This document shows, one piece after another, positions 41,701 through 52,830 of a DNA stretch of 64,000 nt (its first letter is position 1; each line of letters opens with the position of its first letter). The DNA comes from Tanypteryx hageni (lineage: Eukaryota > Arthropoda > Insecta > Odonata > Petaluridae), in contig CM054114.1 of assembly GCA_028673005.1 (NCBI GenBank), positions 11,687,108 to 11,751,107 of the forward strand, given 5' to 3'. The translations under genes and the position numbers were made by a program. Under the pieces are notes generated by a model. The model ran no database searches. It was not told the DNA's origin and worked only from the letters and a program-made list of their open reading frames with translations.

Positions 41701-43479
41701 ACAATTGAAGAGCGTGACGAATGTTTAAATACACATTATCACCCACAATCCGCAGAAAACATTCTATTTCATTGATATTTTACTTGAAATAGTTCGTTCT
41801 ATACCTTAACTATTTGTCCATGTATGCATATTTTAAATTACTATAATTTTTCTGGATGAAAAGTTTCTTTAGCTTATGAATGATGTAGACTTAAATAAAA
41901 TTGCTGGAAAAGAAGAGCAGTCATAATCATCTGAAGCGATTCAAAGAGCTGACTCGCGATAAGAATCGTAGGTACTAGGTAGGTAGTAGTAGTATGCGCT
42001 TCCTTTGCTTCCAATGTCAACTCACGCCACTTTCCCGTTCATCCAGTTATTTTCCTCGTCTTCCACATAAGTATATTACTTTCAGTTTATTCAGTAATCT
42101 GGCCTCGCCCCTATATATCTTGTCTTTCATTTTATCTTTAATTTACCTAGGAATTTGTTATATAAATATCTATTCTTTTTTCTCGCAGTATGAATCGCTA
42201 ACTCTACGAATGGATTCCTCCTTTCGACGTGGATGAAGAATTCCTCTCGACTTGTGGCCAAATGGTGAGGTGAAAACTCATGGTAAAGATGACCATGCCG
42301 ACGTGATCCATTTTTTCTCCACGGTTACTGTGTAAAAACTGAAGTATGACCGATACTTGGAACTTTCGTCCTCTTCTCCAAGTATGCGGGCTTTCTCCTC
42401 ATCCTAAAAGCGTGCATTGAATATAAGGGCAACGGATTTTATATTTTCTGATCGAAACGAATTAACGCTAGTCAGTTTTCGATTTAGGGTCTTAAAACTG
42501 TGTAATTATCATATCGCGTAGCAATTTGACTGATGTGATAAAATCGATTTGCAAAGTCTAAAGTGAATTATTATATAGCAACGGTGTTGATGTGTCAATA
42601 TAAAGGTGTTGTGTGCTGATTTTTTTTACGGGAAACCTATATACATATACATATAACCTCAGAAAGAGAACTAATCTGGCTGCTTGCCATCGCAAAGGCA
42701 AAGTATTCAATACGATCATGATATCCAGCAACTCGGTAGAAAATAATCATCCTTATCAATTCAGAATCAAGTGCTAAAAAAAATACTTAAAACCGGTAAT
42801 GTTTATTCTATATGAAGATTCAGAGACACCAGAAAAGTAACCTTTCCGTTATTCAACTTTTAGTAGCGGTTTATGTGGTATTTAGCGTTAAACTATAACG
42901 AATATCGATGCTTAGCGGTGAGTACCAACCATTGCTTCGAATTTAAATTGATCTTTAGTTTGCTGATCTTTGAAAGAGAGGAAGAACCTTCAACAATTAA
43001 AAATTTCTGGAGATGTTGAGCAGTTCTCTCAAGCCTGACATTGCTTGCGTCAGCGCGAGATTCCCTCGACTTGCCAAATTCCTGCAGAATATAGCGATTC
43101 GGAACAGGAGCGCGACTGTACCGCAGGCCTTCATAGTTCGCCCACAATCTCCATTTGAAGGAGAAGGCCTCCGCGGTACGTTAGGCGCAATGCATACGAG
43201 AGATGGATTCTAAAAATAAAACGCAGCACGCGCTGCCATGGAAACTAATCTCAGCGGGAGGAAAATGCAATTCACTCAACTCGGCGCTCTTGAGGATGCG
43301 CTGCTATTTCGCGGACTAAATAAACATCGCAACAGAGTGTTGACAAGAAAACGCTTCCGCTGTCGCGCATAGAGGAATGTCCTTTCTAACGATAAATAGA
43401 TTATTTCTTTCCCCTCGAAAAATATATTTATCGCTATTTTCTCTCCGATAGAAAGAAAATATAATATTACTTTGTTTTT
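41701..43479. other. non-coding stretch
   Basis: No gene or clear repeat recognised. 43.0-43.3 kb is locally GC-richer with opposing short frames and no homology. Confidence 0.45.
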
Positions 43480-44580
43480 TTTTACTCCCTCCATATACGA
43501 AGTATTATATAGGAAGTACTGTTTTCATGAAATAAATACAATTCGAGATTTCAACCGAAGTAAATGTTTTAGGGTACCCTGAACACGTTTTGACTATATC
43601 CTCGATGATGTCCGTGGGAGTGTCTGTTTATCTGTTACCGGAATTTTGTGGGTGCTCTAACTCAAAAACTATTAATCAGGTGAACACGAAATTTTATATT
43701 TAACATTTTTATGACTCAGAAGAACTGATTAGTTTTTTGTACAAATCGGTCAACCGGAAGTGGATGTTTAATCACTTATCCGTTATTTTAAAATGTTTGC
43801 TTTAATATTGGATATATGTAAAAACGTACTGGAATAAATGTTATAGGAAATATAATTTTCTACAACCTTTGTTTGAAACATTTTCCCATATAATGCATTG
43901 TTTAAAAGATATCTTAAAAACTAAATATTTTAGCTGCCAACACCACGCCACCTACCGAGGACTATTGTTAACAATTGACGCCTAGTTACGTCTTAGTAAT
44001 GCTCCTTTATAGTTTCTTAATTGTTGGAGCTTCGTAGCTATATCCAATATCAGAAGGCTATGGTTTATTTCTGTTCTTTTTAAAGTCTAAATTTTTCTCT
44101 CAGTTACTTAAAATATTTATTATCATGTAACCTATTTGGAAATTTTAGAAATAATACAGGTATGGAGAAAGTCATGTGGTGGCCACATCAGATTTTTTTG
44201 AAATATTTGCTTTAATATTTGATGAATGTAAAAAAGTATTGGAATAAATGTTATAGGAAAATTAATCTTCTACAACCTTTGTTCGAAATATTTTCCCATA
44301 TTGTTTAAGAGAAATTTTTAGCTGCCACAAGCCCGCCACCTATCGGCGACTATTGCAAACACTTGACGCTTAGTTACGTCTTAGTAACGCTCCTTTTTAT
44401 GTTCTTAATTGTTGGAGCTTCGTGTCTATATCCAATATATTTGAGTACATTTCTGCTCTTGGTCAAGTCTAAATTTTTCTCGCAGTTCCTTAAAATATTT
44501 ATTATCATTTAACCTATTTGGAAATTTTAGAAATATTACAGGTATGGAGAAAGTCATGCGATGGCCACATCAGATTTTTT
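43480..44580 (+). repeat. A-B-B repeat, most complete copy
   Basis: A unit 43480-43790 (CTCCCTCCATATACGAAGTA, CCTGAACACGTTTTGAC, CAACCGGAAGTGGATGTTTA). It is followed by two head-to-tail B units, 43791-44196 and 44197-44580, each from TTTGCTTTAATATT to GTGGCCACATCAGATTTTTT. No protein is encoded. Confidence 0.8.
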
Positions 44581-44869
44581 TTAATGCTGGAATCTTAAGC
44601 AGTTCTATGTGATTGATTACTTTCAATTTTGCTGGAAACTAATAATTTCAACCACGAAACTTTCGTCGCTCAACAATTAAAAAACTTTCCGTTTGGGAAC
44701 TGAGGTATGACGTCATCATCTCCTTCAGAAAAATAGTTACGATCAGTGTTTAGTGAAAATAATCTCGTTTTAGCTGTAAGTCCGTATAGAAATACCAAGT
44801 TAATAACAATCCTGCGCAATTCAAACAAATACGCTACTACGTCTCATACAGATCCCAATGTTTATGATT
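44581..44869. other. AT-rich spacer
   Basis: Nothing recognised. Confidence 0.4.
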
Positions 44870-45100
44870 GAAAGATGATGTATGATGAGCATGGCTAAAG
44901 ACGTGTTAGAAGAATACTGGAAGGAAAATAGAGAAAGAGGTAGGAAATGGTTTCAGGTGATAGACGACTTGAAAGGAAAAGCGACGCGTCAAAACATGAA
45001 GAAGACTTCGGAAAATATGAGTACTATGTGTGGAACCAGGTTTTTAACTGTGAATAATCACATACCTGTCTACGGACAGACTACGTATTATGATGATGTT
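44870..45100 (+). mobile_element. LINE 3'-end fragment (8.3-kb family)
   Basis: Encodes the C-terminal RGRKWFQVIDDLKGKATRQN block and ends TCTACGGACAGACTACGTA plus a GATGATG tail, matching 9590-9790. Strongly 5'-truncated. Confidence 0.82.
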
Positions 45101-45246
45101 GAAGAACAAACATTTCGATTTACTGTCTTATTCGAATGTCGTTTGTGAAATCCTAAACATTAAAATTAACTCAGAATTCTTACGCGTGCAAAAGTTCAAA
45201 GCCCCCCCTTGTTATAATAGAGTTCAAATTCATCGAGCGTTTACTT

Positions 45247-45558
45247 CAGGGGTCGGCAACCTTTTCTGCATGGCGGACCACATTTGCAGTTGTGAATGTC
45301 AAGAAAGCATCGGCGGGCCGGATGAGCGAATAAATCAGAAGTATTCTAGAGATTCTGTGATTTCATATGAACTAAATCAAGTCTACATAATTTACTAGCG
45401 TTAAAACTTCACCCGAAAAGGCTTTGAGACAATAATTTTACTCAAAAAATATAAAATTGCCCATGAGAAATTTTCCTGATCACTTTTTCATTACAGCCTT
45501 GCGGGCCGCATAAAGCCTTCTTGAGGGCCGCACGTGGCCCGTAGGTTGCCGACCCCTG
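45247..45558. mobile_element. hAT-type MITE (312 bp)
   Basis: Starts CAGGGGTCGGCAACCT and ends AGGTTGCCGACCCCTG, perfect 16-bp inverted termini. GTTTACTT duplicates flank it (45239-45246 and 45559-45566). Subterminal GCGGGCCG-rich sequence and the CAGGGGTCGGCAACC start are typical of non-autonomous hAT elements. No protein is encoded. Confidence 0.96.
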
Positions 45559-45566
45559 GTTTACTT

Positions 45567-47499
45567 GTTTTGCCACGCCATTCCTCGCAACTATGTATCT
45601 CTTCCTATCTCGCGGAGATTTCTTTTTTCTCCTTCTTTTCGCTGAAACACACAGATTGCGTTACAAATTTCATTCTCGCATTCCACCTGTAAATTGACAT
45701 ATAACATTGTAATTAAATGTTTCGCGTATCCATTAACGTATTACAATGTAATTGAATGGACATTGGGGAATAAGGTGCAATACAATAATAAGGTATTGGG
45801 AATAAGATAAATATATTAGATTCATGTTCCGTTTGTGTTTCTTTTATTTTATATCCTGATCCATTAAGTTGAACTATTTTGCACAAAAAATCAAGTGCTC
45901 GGTTTTTTCACAGTTTATTCCCAAACGGTAATACAAATATAAAATGCAACAGCATCTAAAATTCGCTAACAAAATCTATTATTTGCAAGTCAACGAATAT
46001 TTTGAGACTTTGCTTTTGTGATTCATGTAAAATCCCAATGGCGTTGCACAAACCATATTAACATAAGATAAAATGTCATCAAGATATTTTGAAGCGAAAA
46101 ATTCAAATTTCGGCATGCAACTTCCTCTTACCCTTCTTAATGAAACTTACGAACTAAAGTGTTCATATTACAAGAGCTTCAAAACTTCATAAATAATTTA
46201 TTTTGAGATTTTATTTTCAAACGTTTATATAAAATATATTTATCATGATTTTGTATCGACAAAATATTTCCTAATTTAAGATATCTTTTCGGCGCCTTTA
46301 AATGTAATCATATACCACATGAAAAGAAAATTAATGTTTTCTTTAAGATTTTACATCCTACAATCTAGTTTTCTGAGTTACCTATTTTAGAAGCCCAATT
46401 ATTGTAGCTTGATTATGTAAACAACGCCAATTGTATTTCATAGTAATTTCTAAATGCATCCATCTATTCCCTATTTTTGTTTGATAGAATTCCTTGCAAA
46501 TTATTACATCTGATGAAGAGGATAGTCAATGAAAGTATAGTATAAATTAATTAATTTAAATCACTTTAAATGTAGCAGAATTATTAAAAAACTGAATATA
46601 TGAACGAATTTCAATGAGTACAATAATTAAAGATGTTTTTATTTAATTCAATATAATAATAGATTCTTACTTAAGAATGTTACTTTTTATTAATTATTAT
46701 ATATTAAGATTAATTTCTATCCAAAATCATATCTGTACAGTTATTTGGAATATAAAATACAATTGCTTGGCGAAACCGAACCCAGATACCACAGTTGAAG
46801 TGCTCGAAAATGTATGGCGGTTATATTATGCGCAAGAAAAGCTATTTATGGCTCTTAATTTTGTGATTTGGTTTTAAATGTAAACACAGCCAATGAGCAA
46901 ACTATCCTTTTTACCTATGCGAGACAAAGTCAAATAACGAGATCATTTGAACAAATCCGTAGTTGAGTGCTTCAAGTAAATAGCAGCCGATAGTTCCAGA
47001 GAATAAACTTTTATATGTTGCAACAGGCAAATAAGTGCTGTTTGGCTTGGGTTGGGTTGGGTTGGGTCGCACTGATGCACCTCCGTATTCTTCGTTTTCG
47101 CGGATTACAACCGTCTACGTTATGATTCTATTCCAAATAAATTCACGTTTATTTACATAATATTACATAAAGTTACGACCGAAGAAGCAATGAACAAGGC
47201 TCGCCGATAAATTATGATGAGATCCGAAGCCAAGTTCTCATTTACACATATTCGTGACATACCACTCCACATTGGCGTGCATTCGCTCAAACTTGAATAG
47301 TCCCGAGATAAAAAGGCAAGTAATGCTAAACGGCCGCGGATCGTTTTTTCTCATGTTATTATTTCCGCATGGATATCGAAGGTTTTAGAAAAGGGCGGAA
47401 CGAAAGAATGAAACTATGAGCGCATGAAATATGCTAGTCCTAAAAAAAAACACTTGACGATCGCTTGGCGGTCGTGAAATCCCTTGCACAAACTGCCAT
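45567..47499. other. AT-rich non-coding stretch upstream of dsx
   Basis: No coding homology. A short GGTTGGGTTGGG run lies at 47045-47066. Confidence 0.45.
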
Positions 47500-48802
47500 C
47501 ACGAGAGAGAGAATCCTATGCGATCGTAAACTTCAAGGAAGAGGAAAAAAGACCTACCTCCCCTTTCTCCCGTCTTTTACGCACCTTTTCCCCTCCATCG
47601 GCATTCGAACCCTTCCCCCCTCCCACAACCCCCTTTCCTAACCCCCTTCCCCTCCCATGACGACCTCCTCCTTCGACTCGCCGTTTACTCCACTTCCCCT
47701 CCATCCGAAAGCGTCTGCCACGATATCTGAGAACTCGCCTCACGGTTTAACACTGCAAGTGCCGCCAACCCTCCCCCCTCTCACTCAGCCGTCCCACAAC
47801 CTCGCCCCCCCCTCTCTCTCCGTACGCCATTGCCTCGCCCCCCTCTCTCTCCGACCCGCCACGCCTCGCCCCCCTCTCTCAGACACGCCGTCCCCTCGCC
47901 CCCCTCTCTCCGACACGCCGTCCCCTCGCCCTCCCTCTCACTCACCCTGCCCCACTTTCTCCTCCTCCCCTTTCAATGCAAGGATAACAGCACTCTTAAA
48001 AACTTATCTCCCTGCGATCTGGAAGGGGTGGAGCGTGTTATCAGCTGTCTTCCCGACTCCGTCTTTAGATCGCGCAGCACTTTCCTCTTGATTTCTGAAA
48101 ATCGTTCGATCGAGATGCATCGCCGGACTTCGCTCTCTAGGACGACGCGACCTCCTCATTCTACCACCTTTTGTTTAAATTTTTTCGTCGCCGAGTAATT
48201 CCTCCCCGCGCCGTCCTTAAGGAGAGGGAGCTGCCGTCAAACAGAAGAAGGCCTTTGCCGTGCGAGAGTGTTCTCGCGGTGACGTTTTCTTCTCCGTTCA
48301 TCCCCTCCCCGAGGCCGCACGGCCGAAGCCATCTCTCTTCCCCCGCCACCAATCCTTTCCAACCTTAGCTCACAAGACGGCTGCAAGTGGAAGCGAGAGC
48401 AACTTCGCCGCAAGACGTCTCTGCTGCATTTAACGTTCGCGTTGCGCTCGGAGTGACTGTTGCCGTGCCACCACAAACCGTGTTTTGTTTCGTGAACTCG
48501 CACATCATTAGTTTCGCGACTTTTCGGCTGTTTCTGTCTCCGAGAACTTGGGACGGAGAAGATTCTCTTCGGGTTGTGAGGTGACGTTTTAATACGCGAG
48601 GATTCCTCCAAGAGTGCATCATTTTCTCTCTCTCGGATAATATGAGGATGTTGTGTCTGAACGCGTGCTGAGCTTCGCTCCTGTGCTCCACAGACAAGTG
48701 ACGTGCAGACTTTTTCGAACGCGGGACTTTTTCGTGTGCACTTTTTGAAAAGTGGTGCGCGAATATCTCCGTGTTCGTGATTTTTTCCGCCTCTTCCGCT
48801 AA
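47500..48802 (+). promoter_or_regulatory. C-rich, CpG-containing upstream region and 5' UTR of dsx
   Basis: The region changes to GC-rich, pyrimidine-rich sequence at about 47.5 kb and stays GC-rich through the dsx exon. No clear TATA box or initiator could be assigned. A ~30-bp C-rich minisatellite (CGCCCCCCTCTCTCCGACAC units) lies at 47815-47940. Open frames on both strands here are proline/serine low complexity. The last part (about 48160-48802) is probably 5' UTR, since an in-frame stop directly precedes the dsx start codon. Confidence 0.5.
47815..47940 (+). repeat. ~30-bp C-rich minisatellite
   Basis: Four or so irregular copies of CTCGCCCCCCTCTCTCCGAC with ACGCCGTCCC spacers. Confidence 0.8.
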
Positions 48803-49628
48803 ATGATCACGGAGACGTCTATGATGGCGGAGATGGAACTCTCTTTGCCTCACGTGGACTCACCGAGGGCAATCGCCGATTCGTACGACGGCAGCGGTTT
48901 CTCCGTCGCCTCCACCTCCGCAGCCCCCGCCCAGTCGTCCACCGCCTCCGCCGACCTCGGTTCCTCTTCCTGCGCCCCCCAGCAGTCCTCCAGCGGGGGC
49001 GGCGACGGTTCTTCCGGCGGCCAGGGAGCGAGGACCCCGCCCAAGTGCGCCCGATGCCGCAACCACCGGCTCAAGATACCCCTCAAAGGCCACAAGAGGT
49101 ACTGCAAGTTCCGCTATTGCAAGTGCGACAAGTGTCGGCTGACCGCCGAGAGGCAGAGGGTTATGGCGATGCAGACGGCACTGAGGAGGGCGCAGGCGCA
49201 GGACGAGGCCAACCGGGGAATGATGCCGGTGGATCTCCCTGGGGGCCAGGAAGGCCCCAGCTCTTCCTCTTCCGTGTGGGCCCCGGAGGGACAGGTCGGC
49301 GGGTCTGGGACCCCGAGGCGAGACGGGATGTTAAGTCCCGGATTGGGAAGAAACGCCTTCTCGCCGGTTCCGGGGACTTCTCGGGCGGACAGCAGCGGTT
49401 CTTCCCCTGCATCGTCGCCCTCCGCGCCCTGCGGCGCCCACGGCCAGGGAGCCGGCGGTGGGGCCATCCCCGTGGCCCCGATGCTGATGATGCCCGTGGG
49501 CTGCCTTCCATCTGGCCCCGCCGGCGTCCCCCAGGCCCAGATGGGCCACCAGGGCGTCGCCGCCAGCGCATCATCGGGGATGTGCTCGGGACAGCAGCAC
49601 TCCATGTCGCCTTCGACGACAGCTAACG
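48803..49628 (+). CDS. dsx: doublesex, first coding exon (DM domain)
   Basis: Dsx is the DNA-binding transcription factor at the end of the insect sex-determination cascade; sex-specific isoforms come from splicing of later exons. ATG 48803 is directly preceded by an in-frame TAA, so it is the first possible start. Residues 1-80 are serine/glycine/alanine-rich. The DM domain begins at C82 and holds the eight zinc ligands C82, C85, H88, H97, C101, C106, C108 and C111, then the recognition helix [20 protein letters not shown]. The [15 protein letters not shown] core and [12 protein letters not shown] tail are Dsx-type rather than Dmrt11E, 93B or 99B type. Residues 136-275 are a Gly/Pro/Ser/Met-rich linker. 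The open frame runs on to 49711, but AACG^GTGAGTCAG marks a strong donor after 49628 (phase 1). The dimerisation domain and sex-specific exons are not in the window. Confidence 0.93.
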
Positions 49629-49634
49629 GTGAGT
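49629..49634 (+). promoter_or_regulatory. dsx: 5' splice donor of dsx intron 1
   Basis: GTGAGT directly follows AACG. The reading frame beyond it becomes unlike Dsx and stops at 49711. Confidence 0.8.
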
Positions 49635-49789
49635 CAGTTCGGCCCCCGCCGTCTCCCCGCCTCACACGCGAAAGACTCGTTTTCATCGGAGTCGGATCCC
49701 GCCACTTTTAAAACTCCTCTCGCGACTTGATCGAAAGAATCGTGTGAAACGGGAAGGAATAACCTGTCCTAATTTCTTCACTTCCTTTC

Positions 49790-49860
49790 TATTTTACATA
49801 TTACCCTGCAATTCATTCACCAAACTGGTGGGTGGCAGGAGGTGCAATGCACCGAGGCTC
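49790..49860 (-). repeat. LINE 3' UTR fragment in dsx intron
   Basis: The minus strand reads CACCTCCTGCCACCCACC and TTGCAGGGTAATATGTA, matching the 3' UTR at 38.86-38.92 kb (CACCCCCTGCCATCCACC, TTGCAGGGTAATATGTAGAT). Confidence 0.7.
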
Positions 49861-52480
49861 ACCTAACAGTTTTCACTCGCAGATTTCTCTTTCCTGTTAT
49901 GCTCTCGGAATGAATGAGCCTTTTATAACGCTCCGTTCTACAATCGATCTCTTGGTGCTGTATTGTTTGCGAGTGTTTCAAAAGTAGAAACTTGAAAGGT
50001 TAACCAGCCTAAATGGATATTTCAATTTGGTAGAATCTCCGATCTCGTGCATGTCTCTTGCGTCTTTGAATTAAAGCATCCTATGAGATCAGTGACGGAT
50101 CTAGGTGCATAGCATAGCTTAGGGAGGGTAATAAGAAAACAAATGTATTAACTGACACCTGTTTGCTCAAAATAATACCTTCTCATTAGAGTAAATATGG
50201 ATAGTATATTATACACTGCTTAGATATTTGCAAAATATTTCTAAAATGTCTATAATATGAAATAAATTGACTGAGATGATATTTTAATGAAGATTGATCA
50301 TATCTCTTATGGGAGTGGGGTAGTGACCCTATTACCTCATCCCCTCTTTGTACATTGTATGAGATCGCCTGTGGTACCTAGTCCTTCAAAGTCTTCTCTC
50401 GCCCTCAGTGTTCAATGCAGACACGTGTTGACGTGCAAATGGAGTGGAGATCACCGCGTTATCTTTTGCTCAAAAATTATGTAATTATTAAAATCATATG
50501 GCAGTATATTGATTGATCGACAAACGCAGTAAGATACCTTTGTCACTTTAAACAGTAATACTCTCATTTGTTTTCTGTTAAAAAACATTTGAACTATTAT
50601 GGCGGCGTTTTGTATCCGTGACGAGTGAGTCAGGAAACTCAACATAACAAAGAATTGAAATGCTTCAACAGCCTTCGAGCGCATTAAGTAGCATATACGA
50701 TATATTTAATCAAAATATACTGCTGTAATTTTAAGCGCCTAGAAAAATATATCAAATTTTTTTAAAAATTATGATAAACTATTTTTGTCAGCTTTAGTTT
50801 TCTATATGTTCTAGTTTTTTGTTAACGGTTATTAGTTGTGACTTCAGTCTTCTATTCTGTGCAAATGCATTGTAGGCATAAAAATAAATGATAATATAAG
50901 TGAGGTAGGTTAAAGCGCTTTATATCAGAATGCTTAGGAATTATAACGATATTATACCTGTTAACGCTATAATTCCTGTCCCGTTTCCTTATTTTCCCTT
51001 ATTATTACTGAAGTATTTTGCATCCTTCGAAAGTTGGTGTTATATGTATGTAAATAAAAAAGTTTAAACTGTGGTAGGTCAAAGCACAGATTGTAAAGAG
51101 TTTTATTTGTATTAACGATAATACATAACTCCTACGTGCTCTATTTTTCACATACGGTTCCTTTTTCTGCTTGATCATGTGACCGCTCTTCAAACAAACA
51201 AACAAACAGGTAGAGCGCAAAGATTATTATTATTATTATTGTCTTTAAAGAAAATTTAATTAATCATTAGATACGGAAAGTTTCGTTATTTTCGATCAAG
51301 TTGCCACCGAGTCATTTCAATCTCTTGTTTCGCTGTCGGATGTGTAAATAATTCGTGGTTTGTCTTACATGGGAATATTCTAATCTCCTTAATATTCAGT
51401 TTATATGCATAGAGCGTATGTATTATAGAGGCTAATAAAAAATTCTCTACTAATAAAATGTGATTCATTTTCTCTGAACCTCTGTTACTGTCCCATATCT
51501 ATGGAATTTGAATGGGATAACGAGAAAACAGCTTATAATTCTAAAAATATTCAATCTTTTATGATCAAACCATCATGAATTACGTGGCAGAGCAACTATT
51601 ATATTTTAAGTTGCTTACCGTATACATTGAAGGCATGGGTTCGAATCCAGGCGAGTTTATTTTCTTCATTTGATTACCACGGGAACGAGCGAAGCACATT
51701 TATCATTCGCATATTAAAATTATTTTTAATCGCCGTAGGAGTTCGAGACTTGGAACAACAAACGCCTAAAAGAACAACATGTTTTTTTTCAGTTTTTTCT
51801 TGTCATCGAATACGCGCCGAATCGATTGACAAATTGATTTTTAACTCGAAAATTTGAAGTATTTTTACTTGAAAATCGTCGTCAAGATGGTTTTCATTGT
51901 TTCCGGTTTCGTGTAATTACGTACGATTCACTTGGATAATAACTTCACGTCTCACCTATCGACCTATTTACGAAATTTCGGCGCGGTTTTGAAGTTGAAA
52001 TGATACATTGGTTAGGATAAACAATGCGGCGGTAACGAAAATAAACAAATATTCAGTTTTTCGTTGTTATTGTGTTAATAAAGTCAGGTGCAGAGGTTAA
52101 AATTGCTGTTTTTGAGTCTTTGAGGAAACTTCCGCGATAGCAGATACCTTCTTTGACTAAAAACCGATAAAATTATTTATATTTATTATAATGAAATCAC
52201 ACTTTATAAGGACTAAAAAGTAAAAGATAAATCAAAAATTCACATGATCGAATGTTTCAGAAAGTGAAAATTGTTGTAAGAATCTAAAAGTTGTATATTA
52301 TAATGTTTAACATAAATATCCTTCATTAATATTCCTTTGTCACAAAAATTTTGTAGGTATTCTAAAAACTGTTCTGAAATATTCAATTATGTAATTTTTA
52401 AGCTGGTTTCCAAAGGAAATGAAATGGTTGTCTCTGTGTGTGTATGAATGTGTGTCCCTACCTCCGAGCTATATTTTATT
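49861..52480 (+). other. intronic non-coding stretch
   Basis: No exon or clear element. CAGTGACGGATCTAGG at about 50092 resembles a hAT MITE end, but no matching partner was found. A GGGTTCGAATCCAGG motif occurs at about 51636 in sequence otherwise unlike the F repeats. Confidence 0.45.
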
Positions 52481-52484
52481 TGGC

Positions 52485-52830
52485 GAAGATTTAAGTCCCG
52501 GGTTCGATTCCAGGAACGTTTTTCCCTATTTATTTTACATAGGAAATCTCAAATCCATCGTGCAGAGATGTTTTCTTTAATACATTAAAATATCTTAAAA
52601 TTGTCATATCGGAGCGGGGTTTGTACTGTACTGTTCTAAGGAAAAAGAATGTAGATTCTAATTCTTATCACAGAAGTTTGATAATTGATCGTATTTTCTT
52701 GAATTTCTAATAAAACGTACCCTTTCTACGTTTTAATTCGCATTTTATCGGATTGTTGCCATGGAGACGATTATTACCGAACTCGGCTTGAGCATAGACA
52801 AGTGAACAAATGGGCTATTTTCTTTTCCGC
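52485..52830 (+). repeat. dispersed repeat family F-related copy
   Basis: CCGGGTTCGATTCCAGGAAC, TAGGAAATCTCAAATCCATCG, TAAAATATCTTAAAATTGTC and ATATCGGAGCGG are shared with 55.52-55.71 kb in the same orientation. It continues with CGGATTGTTGCCATGGAGAC, the 3' motif of family F. Confidence 0.68.

Noticed and set aside
46510..46545. CTGATGAAGAGG followed by GAAAG as a fourth hammerhead
   Set aside because: No stem II can be formed between the boxes, the GAAA is not followed by a closing U-H stem, and no inverted arms flank it.
47657..48198. Proline/serine-rich frames upstream of dsx
   Set aside because: Low-complexity translation of a C-rich minisatellite with no homology; more likely promoter or 5' UTR.
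49045..49686. Long frames on other strands and frames of the dsx exon
   Set aside because: High GC content removes stop codons; only frame 48803 contains the DM domain.
50092..50640. Possible hAT MITE starting CAGTGACGGATCTAGG
   Set aside because: No convincing reverse-complement end or 8-bp duplication was found; GTATCCGTGACG at 50.61 kb matches too poorly.
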